64,000 bases of DNA from Malurus cyaneus samueli (lineage: Eukaryota; Chordata; Aves; Passeriformes; Maluridae): positions 59,586,988-59,650,987 of the forward strand of contig CM019214.1 in the NCBI GenBank assembly GCA_009741485.1, written 5' to 3'. Below the pieces are notes generated by a model. That model searched no databases and had not been told where the DNA came from. It saw only the letters and a program-made list of their open reading frames with translations. Made by a program: the position numbers and the translations under genes. Positions within the stretch are counted from its first letter, which is position 1; every line of letters starts with the position of its first letter. This document shows positions 1 through 12,172 of the stretch, one piece after another.

Positions 1-1491
1 TTGTAGTCCTGTTTTTGCCAGGTTATATTAAGACATTCTCTTAGTTTCCATTCATATTAAATTACGACTTCTGTTCTGTCAGTGTGCAACACATTTGATA
101 ATTTATACCTTTGCTCTTCAAGGAAATATCATCCAATTATTATCAACAGGAAGGCTCAGCTGGGGAAAAATAAGCTCCAAGTTGTTATATCTGAAACTGA
201 ACCCCTTTATTCTGCAATGGTAATTGCAAATGTCTGCTTTCATTCATTTTAATTAGAGTTCCCATCAGCAAAAAAAAAATTAATCCAGAAATAACTTATT
301 ACGGTAATGCAGGAAAGTCCTCAAGCGTGCATTCCAGGATTGATTTTGATCTGTGAAATGGCAACATGGAATATGCAATTTTTCATAAACTAAAAACTCA
401 CCTTAAGTTACACACATGTATGCTCAGTTTAGACCTATGTTCAATGAGTAGAAGCAATACTGACCAAATAAACAGTAATTTACATGGAGTAGCATGCAAG
501 TGTTTACACATGGCTGTAAAAATATCTTCTTGGTTCAGATGTGACACTGCATCTATTAGAGAAGCACTTTTTTTTTTTTTTTGGTGGTAGGAACTAAAGC
601 CCAGGTGAGAAATTCTGCAACCTGAAATGCCTCTGCTTACTTGTAATGAATCATATTTACCAGCCCTGAGGCAATGTTTCAGAAACTTTAAGTGTCTCTA
701 AATAGTACTGGAGACCTTGATATTAGTAACTGAACACTGTTGGAAGTATCTAATTTACAATTACAATCAATGGAGAAATAAGACTCAGTTATGTGCTTAA
801 AGTTAAGGACAATTAAAACCAATTCAATTTTCTTTAAATCAATATGTTTGCCACATTCAGAGATTAAATTCAGTATTCCGAATTAAAAAAAAAAAAAAAA
901 AAAAAAAAAAGGTTGTTTACAAACATTGTAATATCCTGTCTGCACACTCACTACAGCAACTTACATTGTTTACCAAAGTTTCAAGATTATGTGTTTGAAG
1001 ACAGTAAATAGAAGTGCAGAATATTTAAAAGTCTAAGTTCAGGCTTTAAATATCTATATTTAAGAATCTAAATATAAATGTTTTCAGTGTAATTTTTTTA
1101 TACCCCATAATTTATGTGTATACATAATTTATATGTCTATATAATTTATATGTAAAAGCAAATAGAAGGTTAAAAAATACATATGTTGCACTTTATTTCA
1201 TTTTATTTTAGCATCCATACTTTGCTTAATCATTTATTTCTCATGGACTTCTTTCCACATTTAATAGATTTAAAGTTTTTCACCTTAATTCCATTTGTTT
1301 TAAGTATCTTGCAAGACATGCGATCCTTCACTTGCCATTTTTATTGTAGACAGCAATTAAAAAAAATCAAGATAATATATATAAAGTTGTCTAGTGTTGA
1401 ATTTAGTATATGGCATCTTGATTCGAAGCAAATTGTTTCTATGTGTTCCATAGGGAAAGATGGCCTTTGTTTCACAGCACAAAAGTATAAT
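1..1491. other. AT-rich non-coding DNA, no gene seen
   Basis: No open frame here exceeds about 110 codons and none has recognisable protein similarity. The stretch contains a T15 run (568-582), an A26 run (listed separately) and short AT-rich near-repeats around 1100-1160. I see no splice-flanked exon, RNA gene or promoter that I can support. Confidence 0.7.
885..910. repeat. Poly(A) homopolymer, A26
   Basis: This is an uninterrupted run of 26 A. No retrocopied gene is recognisable upstream and no target-site duplication is visible, so I treat it as simple repeat rather than a retroposon tail. Confidence 0.9.
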
Positions 1492-1855
1492 TACAGAACT
1501 ACAGAATCCTGAGGTTAAATGACACCCCTGAAGGTCATCTGGTCCAACCCCCTGGCTCAAGCAAAGTCAACAAGAGCTGCTTGTCTCAGACCATAACCAG
1601 GAAGCTTTCTAGTATCTCCAAGGATGGAGATTCCACCACATTTTTGTACACTCTTATAGTGACAGAATTGTGCCCTTATAATCAGCAGAGCTTCATGTGT
1701 TCCAGTCTGTATCTACTAGTTCTTGTCTCACCGATGGGTGTCACTGGAAAGAGCTTCTTTTGATCTTTTTTACACTCCCCTTTCAGGTATTGATGAGATC
1801 CTCATGAGTCTTCTCTTCTCCAGGCTAAAGAATACCAGCACTGATGCCTTTGCTC
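1492..1855 (-). mobile_element. CR1 LINE, 3' end (degraded), antisense
   Basis: Read on the plus strand, this has the typical look of a reversed avian CR1. It opens with a degenerate ACAGAATC-type tail (about 1492-1510), then the motif GGTCATCTGGTCCAACCCCC (1534-1553), then the phrase around 1608-1640 meaning 'tatctccaaggatggagatt', then TTCTTGTCTCACCGATGGGTGTCACTGG-like sequence near 1720-1747, and finally GTCTTCTCTTCTCCAGGCTAA near 1808-1829. In the element's own direction this is the C-terminal part of the reverse-transcriptase ORF followed by the short 3' UTR. CR1 elements move by target-primed reverse transcription, are usually 5' truncated and end in an octamer repeat instead of poly(A). 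The copy has many substitutions and indels and is dead. The upstream limit is approximate. Confidence 0.88.
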
Positions 1856-1900
1856 ATGGGAAATTGTTGAATTACATGAAGCTCCAGTCAGCTCCTTTCT

Positions 1901-1932
1901 CTTTAAAGAGATTTTTAAAAATCTCTTTAAAG
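1901..1932. repeat. 32-bp perfect AT-rich palindrome
   Basis: The 16-base arm CTTTAAAGAGATTTTT is followed immediately by its exact reverse complement, with no spacer. The next bases outward (T at 1900, G at 1933) do not pair. It lies about 45 bp beyond the inner edge of the degraded CR1. It could form a cruciform or hairpin, but no function is implied. Confidence 0.97.
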
Positions 1933-2803
1933 GGTTTTTGGATTGGTATTTTTTTTAAGAGGAAGTTGCTGGTTTCCGCTTTCAAGTTATTTAGTTAGCA
2001 AGAGAAAATAATATCAAGAATTGATACGCTTTGACATCTTTTTGCTAACAGAAAAAAATCAATCATAGTTTTGCCATGTGTCGATATTGTAGCTACAGGT
2101 GCATGTCAATACAATCTTCATAACATGTTAAAGCATTCTGTATTGTCATTAAATCAACAGAGACACAGGGTGAGTAAACAAAAAAAAAGTATACTAAATA
2201 CCTGCGGAATTTATTCAATACAAATCAGAAGTCTGTGGAACAATATGATACAATTTTAAGCTCAATTAAAATGTTTAGGAATCATTCAAGAGACAGAAGG
2301 AGGAGAATGCCTGACACACGAAAGACACTAAACGATGACATCTGTTATTGGCTGTGTACTTCCGATCTTGGATGGCTTCGGGGTCAGCACGTCACAAGGG
2401 ATAAGTTGGCTGGGGCAACTGAGAGCCAATAAATCACTGAGGCTGGGTAGGACTAATTCAGCAGCGCAAAATGGGTCTGAGGGAAAACTTCAGACTGGAA
2501 AGCAACATTATTGGAAAAGCCATTAATTTGTGACTTAAATCCATAAGAATTGAGTGAAAGAAAACTGGTGTTGAATGTATAATAGAGCGATGTTTCAATT
2601 AAAATTCACATGTTGTTTTTGTAAACAATTGAAAATGTTTTGGGATCAAGTGAGAATAATAGGAACTGTGCAGAGATAGAAAGTTTACAGTGTTCAGTCT
2701 CCAGAATGTTAACAAACTCCTAGATATGAGGCCTGGGAGGACTTTTCTTCTGTCTTAGGCTGAAGAGAACTATTGGTATTTTCTGTTTCGCACTATAACC
2801 TGG
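1933..2803. other. Non-coding DNA, no gene seen
   Basis: No supported gene. A slightly more GC-rich patch at about 2330-2480 carries inverted ATTGGCT (2347-2353) and AGCCAAT (2424-2430) heptamers, but I do not recognise it as a promoter or repeat. Open frames of 62-65 codons here have no recognisable content. Confidence 0.6.
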
Positions 2804-3215
2804 TGTGGTGGGTTAACCCTGGCTGGCAGGAAAGCCTCCACTGTGTTGCTTTTTTACTCTCTCCATAGCAGGACATGGGGAGAAAAACACAATGCAGTAG
2901 CTCTTACATTGAAGAAGCTCTTGTGCTGAGATAAAGACACAGAGCTCCCTTACCAACTATAGTCACGGGAAAAACAGAATCTACCTGTGGAAGATTTATT
3001 AAGTTATTGCTGATCAAAAATAGAGTAACATAGTGAGGAACAAAACCAACTGCCTAGTCCCCTGTTATCCTTCTTTTGAGGCTCAATTTACCTTCAACTC
3101 CTCTATCTCCTACCCTGTGCAGAGGATGGGAAATGAGGATTGTGGTCAATTCATAATGTTATGTGACTGCCCCTCTTCTACCAAAACCTTGCCTAACAAG
3201 CCGAATAAAAATGTA
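2804..3215 (+). mobile_element. Endogenous retrovirus LTR, solo, internally deleted
   Basis: The copy opens with TGTGGTGGGTTAACCCTGGC, the start of an LTR family that I recall as common in neoavian genomes. It continues with the family's later landmarks: a GAGATAAAGACA stretch (about 2930), the 'gtcacgggaaaaacag' block (2963-2978), a 'tttattaa' block, and the 'attgtggtcaattcat' block (about 3140). It then jumps to 'ctaccaaaaccttgcc' near 3178-3193, which I recall as lying close to the 3' end of full-length copies. The middle, including the reiterated units present in the 32785 copy, is missing. No retroviral coding sequence is adjacent, so this is a solo LTR relic. I believe the family is ERVL-like, but the class and orientation need a library search. 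Confidence 0.75.
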
Positions 3216-3413
3216 AAATTTGGAGTAAACTGCAAGGTATTCCATTCCACTCACTGATTATTACAGGCCAATTAAGGTCTTTTCAATTCTGATCCCTATT
3301 ACGCTTGTATGACTTGGTAAAAGGGATAAACGTTTCAGAGTTGTCAAAAATGACAACATATTTTCAAAAAAAAAAAAGTTCAGGATTTATTTTTGAGAAG
3401 GTTGTTTAAAAGT

Positions 3414-3465
3414 AACACACACACACACAAATATGTATATATAATATATAAATATATTATATATG
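3414..3465. repeat. Compound (AC)n / (AT)n microsatellite
   Basis: An alternating AC tract (about 3414-3429) runs into a TATA-rich, nearly self-complementary tract (about 3431-3465). Confidence 0.9.
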
Positions 3466-3760
3466 CCCAACGACATTTTCATGTACAAGGGACAATTTAG
3501 TCTCTATGATTCTAATGTATATCTATTCTATTGATTCCTCCTACGTTTTCAGTGGAATAATCCAGAGTGAAAATTTATCCTAAAAGGTAGGTTTGTCTAT
3601 CTTTAAGACAAGAGAGACATCTTAGTTCTGAATTTTCTCGATGAGAGAAAATGAAGAAAGACCTTAAAAATGCTTTAGATCTTTGCATTTAATCCTTATA
3701 AATAATGAATCCTAACAAATGCATATACCACTGTTTGTAATAAAACTTGCTCCCTTATAT

Positions 3761-3783
3761 AAAAAAAAAAAAAAAAAAAAAAA
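3761..3783. repeat. Poly(A) homopolymer, A23
   Basis: An uninterrupted run of 23 A, preceded by TTATAT. No retrocopy is recognisable upstream. Confidence 0.9.
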
Positions 3784-4166
3784 CTTTCTATTTAACATGA
3801 CTTTTTGATATCTAAAAGCAAAATTCTAAAAGTTAGTGTAGGTATCTTCAAGGACAACAAATCCCAATTGATATACTTAGGTATACCAGAGAGTAACCCT
3901 GAGGTCTTAAAAATCTAGAGATTAAATTATGAGATTAGTAGAAACATAAGAATGAGAAACTGAAAATTAAATAGTAGTAATAAAAAACTATTCCATGGGA
4001 ATTTTAAACTGGAAATATTGGATAGGTCTTAACAAAACCACAGAGAAATAGAAAATCTTAAACAGTGTCTTTGAATACATTCCAGTAATCATTTTTTTAA
4101 CAAAAAAAAATTATTGGCTTATTGTTCTGTTGTTTGGTTGGCTAATGGTGTTAATTTTTGGTTGGC

Positions 4167-4193
4167 TTTTTTTTTTTTTTTTTTTTTTTTTTT
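4167..4193. repeat. Poly(T) homopolymer, T27
   Basis: An uninterrupted run of 27 T, preceded by a T/G-rich stretch with repeated TTGGTTGGCT-like words from about 4130. Confidence 0.9.
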
Positions 4194-5499
4194 CCCTCAT
4201 AAATAAGGTAATTGAATGATGCTGTCAAAATATTGTGCCTGGGAAGTGTAGTGTAAGACAAAAGGAAAGAATAAATGAAACACCTTTTCATCCCAGCAAT
4301 GCAAATACATGTATATAATCTCATTTCTTTTTAAGAATGATTCTGCAGCAACTTGATTAATAATTCAAAAACACTTTCAAGAATTTGGCTTTATAGTATT
4401 GGATTTTTTGTTTCCTAAGAGTTTTGTGTTTTCTGAGTCCCTTTAAAAAAAATCTAAATTCCATTTAATTTTGATACTTCAATTCATATTCCTTTCTGAG
4501 ATATGCACTAGCTATTTACAGAATTAGTTCCTGACTGCTATGTATCAAAGACAATAAGGAAACTGATTGAAAGCTTAGAATTTATTCTGTTCTGAATTCA
4601 CCGAGGATTTCCTTACGAAAATGAATATAGTTATGTTACAGAAGACTCAATAATTCAATGTATACAATAAAAATAATGAATGTTGGAAGAAAATTGCATC
4701 TTGATAGTCTTTACTTGTTATCACTGGTAATTCATCACTCTTATCTCCTCTGTTCTGAGCACTCAATGTGCCATAAATCTCCTTTTGCCTGTCGACTTTT
4801 AGATGTTTTTGTTTAAATTGTGAATGTATCATCACAATTATGTGTCAAAGAAACATTTAAATTTAATAGTACAAAGATTTTTATGTTCTTTTATAGCTTG
4901 ACCTGTAGTGTAATCATATTGTATAAATGTAGAAATTATTTTTTCTCTCTAAAACTTCTTTAGATGAAAGAAAGAATTAAATATTTATTATAGAGTGGTG
5001 GAGTAGTTATGGTTCCTTTTACATAGACAGTATTTGCATTTTGTTTGAAAAGCTTAGCTATTTGGGTGATAAATTATTAGTATAATTTACATTCTATTTT
5101 GAAAGGCAGACAAATCCTTCAATTGCACTTATTTTTATCACAGGGAAAAATAATAACTGCATGAGAAATTCTTTTACTACCCCATAAACCTTGCTGAGAT
5201 TTCAATTATGCAGGTCAATAATTCAGGGTTTTTTTGGGTTGGTTTTCCCCCCCAGGGTTTTAAACAAAGGAAAATAATAAAAGACGAGAAAGAAGAGATA
5301 GAGATTTTTTGAAATACCCAGTTTGCTACATTCAAGGAAAGTAAACCATCTGACTTTTACCTAATTGAGAGCTAATAAGCATGACTACTTGCTTTTTACA
5401 GCTGTTACTCAGCTTCTCCTCTACAAGTTCCAATGGATTGGTTCAAGACATCCTGGCTCTGCAGCCCACTCACAGCAGGATTGTGAATATGTCTATAGT

Positions 5500-5565
5500 A
5501 CACACACACATATGTGTATGTACATGGAGAATGAATATATATATATGTATATACACACACATATT
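5500..5565. repeat. Compound CA / TATG / AT microsatellite
   Basis: CACACACACA is followed by TATGTGTATG-type units, an ATATATAT tract and then ACACACACAC. Both 75- and 90-codon open frames crossing it owe their odd composition (HTH, YIY runs) to the microsatellite and are not genes. Confidence 0.9.
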
Positions 5566-6298
5566 CTTCCTCAGCATCAGAAAACCTGCACTGAAATCCT
5601 TGCTCTAAACCTTGCAGAGCAGGGAGATAAATTTTGATCTTTACTGCTCAATTAGGCTAACGCACTGTTTACATGGTGTTTCATCACTAAGAAAGTAAAA
5701 CTAGGAGAAATACAAAGAAAAGTAAGAACCTAACACCAACACATGTGCATAAGGAATCAGTATTCTCTGTGTTCTGTTTAGGTGCTGAATAGGTTTATAG
5801 CTCAGGCTTTCCAATGAGAAGCTGAAAAAAATTTCTGACCAAGCTCACATGCAATTGAGTACTTGCCAGTTTATGGTATGTAAGTTATGTGGATTCTTCG
5901 ATAAAGATATCTCCTGTTTTTACAGAGCTCATTTGCATGTAAGTTGTTGTTGTGTGGGCATGTATACTTATCCTCATTCAGGCTGCAAATACAATTACTT
6001 GTTACTGATACACTTAGTTCTCTTTTATATCCATAGGCAACAAACAAATCAATAAACAAAATTATTCACTGTGAAATGAAAAAAAAAAAAAGGTCATAAA
6101 ATCAGCTCTGAAAAATTATGTCTGTACAGTGACTTTTGATATCAAGACTAGAGAGTTACTATTTGTCTGAACAGAATCTGTCACACATTAGCTAAGCTGA
6201 GCTCTCACCACTATTCTCACAAGCTCTGCAACAAGAAAGGGAACACATTTTCTGAAATTCCCCCATTTAGACAAAGTGTATAAATAGTGAATTTAGGC

Positions 6299-6323
6299 TT
6301 TTTTTTTTTTTTCTTTTTTTTTT
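6299..6323. repeat. T-rich low-complexity tract
   Basis: A T14 run, one C, then T10. Confidence 0.9.
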
Positions 6324-7923
6324 CCAATTAATTTGAATTTGAATTCTCAGTAACAAACATTTAAGCATCTAAATATTCTTCTCTTTTTTTTCAGTTTTGA
6401 AATCCAGACTGCTTGCTGTCATTTGATTGAACAGAGATGTTTGGTGTAAAATCTCTCCCTATTGAAGCCAGTAAAAAATAATACTAAACATCACCCCAAA
6501 AATTGTTTGTGTCCTGTCAAAAGCAGTAAAAGAAGATTTTTTTTTTTTAATAAACATTGTGTTGCTTAATGCATAAGGGCATCATTGCATTAAGATGGCT
6601 GGAGAGGAACCTATCTGGAATTTTCTCAATATTTTTCTTCCCATTAATACTACAAACAGAACTCCTGTATAGTTCTGCACCAGCCCTCCTTTTTGTCATG
6701 TTAGAATAAATAGCTTCATCAACACTTTATTTTATGTGTAATTCTGGTCTTATTTTTGATGGGTTTTGTTTCTTTCTGTGTTTAAAACCTGCACATTTCC
6801 CATTTCCCCCATTGAATTCTACTAAAAAAATTATTCACCAGGGGAAAAAATTGGGTGAAATTTTTTGTACTTTTGGATGGTTGTGCTCATATTTTTGCAA
6901 TTTTCTATATTTTGCCTGGCCTTTAGGGTCATGGCTATTATTAAGCTTCAATAATTGTCCTACTCCTTCTGAGCTTCTGAAATTCCCCCTCAAAACAGTG
7001 TCATTTCCCTAAGAGTCAATATTCTGAAGTGTTGGCATTCATCATGTCAATTATTATTATCATTGCAGTTGTTGGTTTTATTTCTATTATTTCAATTATT
7101 AAACCATTTTGACATGATAAGTAAAAAATATCAAATATTTAACCAAAACATTTTGGATTAAATATATGTTAATGATTTTAACTTTCTCTTTTTTCTGTTT
7201 GGAGTTACCTCAAAGTGCCTTATGTTTTCATCTATGTGCCTTGTTTAATTGTCAGAAAAGCACCAAAAAGCAACATTTTTTTTTCCAAATGATGATATTT
7301 CACAGAGGTCTCTGCAAACTGGAATTTCTTTGATCATGGTCTTATCTAGCCCTGCAAAATTTTGGGGGCGGCTTTTTTCATCTATAATGAAGCATCAGCC
7401 ATAAGGCAGCAGCTAAAGGGAAAAAAAAATAGTGGGGAATTTTTACCCTGCACCACACTTCTTAGGCTGAATTCAGGATTAGTTGAAACTGGCTTTGGTT
7501 CAAATTGCATATTAGAGTTTAGTGAGACAGTGGCTCATTTAGCTCCAATTTTGTACTTAAGAAGGGATAAAACTAAGACTAGAACTTAAATTGAGCAAGC
7601 AGAGATTTGAAATGTCAAGTTCTTGCCTGGGAGGGATGTGTAATGATATCGCTAATCAGCTTTGAGGACCAAAATTCAGCAAGAAGAGTTTTCTCACAGA
7701 CAACTGCAAAGTAATCATACTTCAGCTGAGAAAATGTGAATCTGCTTTCTGGTTCTATGTATTTTTATTTATTGAATGCTGGTTATAAACCTCATTTAAA
7801 ATATTTAAGAAAATATAAAAGGAATGGTACTGCTGAAATTTTTGAAATATTTAGCAGTTAGACATTGAGATCTGTGCTTTATTTTGAAATACTTGAAAGA
7901 AGATATTTCCTGTATTTTACCAG

Positions 7924-8074
7924 GGGTGTTTTTGTTGGGTTTTTATTTATTTGGGTTGTTTGGATTTTTTTTTTTTTTTTTGTTTAATTTGTCCAGCTTC
8001 TTGTTTACAATTAAGAAGCCTTTTTTTTTTCTTTTTTTTTTTTTTTTTTTTTTTTTTGTTTGTTTGTTTTTTTT
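7924..8074. repeat. T-rich / T-G low-complexity tract
   Basis: This combines GTTTTTGTTGGG-like sequence, a T16 run (7965-7980), T10, then a run of about 27 T interrupted only by one C, ending in (TTTG)n and T8. It explains the phenylalanine-rich 66-codon open frame at 7884-8084, which is not a gene. Confidence 0.9.
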
Positions 8075-10369
8075 AGATCTGTGAATTTACAGTTAAGCAG
8101 CCTTATACTTGTAAAACCAGGCACTCATTTGGAAAGAGGAGAAAGAGTTCATAATGTGTGAAATGAACTTTATCTTGAAGGCTTTCTCATTTAATTGATG
8201 TGATCTGACCTTGCCATTAGTCTTGCTAGAGGCAAGCTATTTCTGTCTGCATTACTTTTCATTATTACTTTCGTGTAGAGGCTCAGTACCTGCTGCTCCA
8301 TATAAATATGTGACAGAGCGAAAGAACCGACTCTGGAAAGTCATTCAACTCCTATCTGCTCTTATACTTTCAAAGTTAATTCACACAAGTGTACACCATA
8401 GTGCCATATATCAAAGTCTGTTGTATCAACAGAAATTTGGAATACCAAACTTGTGCTCATGATCTGAGATACGGCAGGAAATTTATATTCCCTGTTTAGT
8501 TATCTGGAGTCCAGGCATCATCACCTTAGATATAAATCAATCTTATCCTGTAGCAGCTTCTTTGCACTGTGCCTGAGCTTATTATTAATTTACTGTGTTC
8601 TTTTTTTGGTACAGAGTGAAGGAGACAATCAAATGATATATCACATAAACAATTAAAAACTGTCCTTGTGGCTTCAAGCTGTTGAAATGATGCAGAACTT
8701 GTGCAGAATGCAACTTTCCTCCAATTACTTTCACTGTAAACATTAGACAATATGTCAAATTTCAGTCTGACTCAATCATTTAGAATAGTATTTGCAGAGC
8801 TCTGTCAGACATTTATCTTTATTATTGTGTGGTTACTTGGCTAGACACAGGACTCATAAGAAATACAATGATGGTACATAGATAAAATTAACAACACTCT
8901 TATGCCTCATTGTTTTTCCCCTAAGACAAAGGTAAGAGGCTCAAAAAGTTCACAGCAAATACCATTAATGTAACTTTGCTGCTGACGTGAATATCTGTCA
9001 ATCCTTCTCATGTCAATCACTAATTTAATACGTAATTTTACAAATATTATCAACTGTGGTTTAGCAGATTATTGTGAATCTCTGTTGAAAATAATTTGTT
9101 AACACTTATCAGCCTGTACAAATTGTTTTTGAATAATCTTTTTCATGTCTGTAAGTATGTCACATCATTTCTATGAGCCTCATATTCACATAGGCACAGA
9201 AACATCCAGTCAATCCAGAAAGAAAATTATCTTCTTGAGATTTTGCATTCTGCTTTTTTTTAATCAGTATCAAAGGGCTAACTTCCAAAGAACTCATACA
9301 AGGACCTTCATTGGTTTACTTCAAGTGAGGAACTGTTTCAAATAATTTAAAGTTAAAATGACACATTTTGAAACAAATTCTATATTTTACTGGCATATTG
9401 CTTAAAACTTTTATAGCTTGACAGAAATTATCATGCAGTAAGTTTAAAATGCATTATTGATAAAAACACTTAAAAACTCACGCATTATCATAAACTGAGG
9501 TATTTAAAGAAAAGATGAATTAGCATACTATTCTCCTGTTTATTTCAGCTTTGTTCTGTTTCACTTTGATTTTCAAATTTGGGCATGCAAAATATGAAAA
9601 TAAACTTTCATTGGGCTTGAGGAGAACAGTTGTTTCTTAGTTTAGATAGGCAAACAGCAAAAAATGAAAATACTGGAAGATCAAATAATTCTTCAGGGAT
9701 AAGTTGTTACTGAAATAGTTTTTTTCTTAGTCTCTCTGATGTCCATTTTGGATCCATGAAGTGTTAATAAACTTGTTCTCTGGATCATTCAAGAAAGGAA
9801 AGGGGTGTGCTTTAAGCAATTTGTACCGATATATTATTAATTATTTGACATTTTTCCTCCCTTCTTCTTAATTTACAACTTCTTGCCAGTTGTATGGCAC
9901 AGGCATTTAGAACCTGCAGTAAAGACCTACAGACATCTTTCACATTAGGCACAAAATGAGGAAAGCTCTCATGAGAAGACCTTAATCTTGGTGCTTGGCT
10001 CCTATCTTCCTATGCAGATCTGGGTACCCAGGTTTTCTGCAACTTAAAGGCATAACTTGAAATTAATGAAAAGGAGGGTGAAGATGATAATAAACATTGA
10101 CTTTTTCATCCCTCAAAATTTGAAATAGGAAGTTCATGGTATTGCGATTGATTTTAATGTACCAAAATGCGTGCAATCATCCAGGTTTTATTTACATAAT
10201 CTATGTTAAATATTTTGTTGTCAAATTTCATAACTTTTGCATATACATTTCCTGTACATGGATTTTGAAGAAATAAACTGAAATGAATACATTAAACAAT
10301 GTCTAATCCAGCACAAGGCATTCACAGTTTAGAAAACTCCACGTGTAGTAAAGTAAAAACAAAAACCCA

Positions 10370-10735
10370 AAAAATTACCCTCTTGTAGTGAGGGACCCAG
10401 AACTGGACACAGCACCTGAGGTGTGGCGTCACCAGTGCTGAGTACAGGGGACAAGCACTGCCCTGCTCCTGGTGGCCACACTATTGCTGGTACAGGCCAG
10501 GATGCCATTGCCTTCTTGGCCACCTGGCCACTGCTGGCTCATGTTCAGCTGCTCTTGACCAGCACCCCAGGTTCTTTTCCACTGGGCAGCTTTCCAGCCA
10601 CTCTGACCCGAGCCTGTAGTGCTCCGAGGGGTTGTTGTGACCCAAGGGCAGGACCCGATGTTTCACCTTATTGAACCTCACACCTTTATCCATGACCCAT
10701 CAATCCAGACTGACTAGATTCCTCTGGACAGATTG
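10370..10735 (-). mobile_element. CR1 LINE, internal ORF2 fragment, antisense
   Basis: Read on the plus strand this is a clear reversed avian CR1. Its landmarks in order are CCCAGAACTGGACACAGCAC (about 10389), CACCAGTGCTGAGTACAGGG (about 10430), GGCCAGGATGCCATTGCC (about 10495), GGCTCATGTTCAGCTGC, ACCAGCACCCCAGG, GGGCAGCTTTCCAGCCACTC, GGGGTTGTTGTGACCCAAGG (about 10630) and CATCAATCCAGACTGACTAG. It corresponds to the part of the reverse-transcriptase ORF downstream of the catalytic core. It is GC-richer than its surroundings and fairly well preserved, but small indels break the frame (for instance the single-base loss in 'gccattgccttcttgg'). Both ends are truncated: no 3' tail octamers are present. 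The 64-83 codon frames on either strand here are fragments or shadows of this element. Confidence 0.93.
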
Positions 10736-12130
10736 TTAGAAATTAAATACGGTCAAACAACCAGATAACTAGTATTATAAAGAAAAATTCATTCTGTTTG
10801 GTAGAATAAAGAAACAATAATTTCTTTAGAGCACTCATCAATTTTGTCTTTATGATAGTGGCTATTACATGAATAATTGTCTACACAGCAGGCTTCGTTT
10901 TCTGAATCATCCCTTTTTTGCAGCTTTAATAAAACTTCCTCACTAAGCATCTAGGGCCATGTTATATTGTAATTTTAACTGAAACAATGCAATACATAGA
11001 AGAGGAGAAAATTTCTACTCCACATAAATATTTTATATTTGCGCAAGAAATGACAACTATTTCGTAGGTGTCTAAAATAGCTCCAGTCTTTGCACAGTGC
11101 TCCACAATCTAAAGAGATTCTCAATTTTCCACTACTTAGGTGTCTTTTCTTTGAACTCTTGCAAAGAAAAAAGAATTAGTTTCATTAGTGAATCTTAATT
11201 TTTTAACATCTTTATATGGTGACAAATTGTGAGCTAAGTAATATAAATGAGTATCTCTACCAAATGTTAAATGTTGGCCACTTTCTTCACAGTTTTACAT
11301 CAACACAACTATTGAATCCAGTGCAGTAGCTACCATCATCAAGGAATCTTGGTAGGTAGCAGAGATTCTGCTTTTTGCATAATGTGACTATTTTAATTTA
11401 TGCTACTTTTACAGATAAGCCTTGACATGAAAAATATTTTATTTTATGGTATATATGCAAACACTTCAATAATACCTCTGCATCTTACATTGTTTAGCAC
11501 AACTTATAGATATGCATTTCAACAAAACTTGTATTTCTAGGTGTGATTTTCTAAACATGTAAATTGAGGTTCATTTATGGTACAATACTTCTTAAATACT
11601 AGTATTTTTCCATCAATATATTTTAAACTTTCTGACACTGTTTTTAGTTAAACATCTTAAATCTCAGTCTTAAATCCCGGCATTTCCCTCAAGCAAAATG
11701 ATCCATTTTTGTTTGCTTCAGGAATTTCTTATGGTCAAAGATTTTACTGTAAAAATCTAATTTTTTATGGTAGGATTTATTATTCTAAGAACAAGAAAGT
11801 ATTACTTTTCCTTTGATTTTGTCATAGTTTGTATGTAAATTTGAGGCACATTACAGAGCAAAAGAACACAGTGAGAAGAAGGACCGAGCAAAGGAAATAT
11901 TCAGTAAGATTTGCTAATCTGTGAACTGATTTTTTTTTTCAGAGAAGCTGTAACGTAGTGGTAATTATAATTGTACAACATGCACTCTACAACAACACAT
12001 GGCACAGGAAATGTTCTGAATTGTACAATTTTTTGTAAAGGAGAAACATATCTGTGTTTTGAGATCTTAAATTATTGTCCCAATTGCCTTATGATAAAAA
12101 TAAATAAGGATTTTATGAAAGGGCAAGTAA

Positions 12131-12172
12131 ATCTATAGATATAATTATTACATCTATAGATACAATTATTGC
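12131..12172. repeat. 21-bp direct tandem duplication, two copies
   Basis: ATCTATAGATATAATTATTA+C is followed at once by a second copy that differs at two positions (T to C, and A to G). The two transitions suggest an old local duplication. Confidence 0.9.

Larger units (their letters stand above)
3216..5499. other. AT-rich non-coding DNA, no gene seen
   Basis: Apart from the microsatellite at 3414-3465 and the A and T homopolymers listed separately, I see no repeat family that I can name and no coding region. The only open frames are short and lack recognisable residues or domains. Confidence 0.65.
5566..10369. other. AT-rich non-coding DNA, no gene seen
   Basis: About 4.8 kb with no supported gene or named transposon. 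It holds the T-rich tracts at 6299-6323 and 7924-8074, an A13 run near 6079-6091, and open frames of at most 92 codons without recognisable content. The segment around 8880-9110 reads as unique sequence rich in AATTA/ATTAA words, but I cannot show conservation. Confidence 0.6.

Noticed and set aside
2335..2480. GC-richer patch with inverted CCAAT boxes, like a promoter
   Set aside because: There is no CpG cluster, TATA arrangement or downstream exon; the inverted heptamers can be chance.
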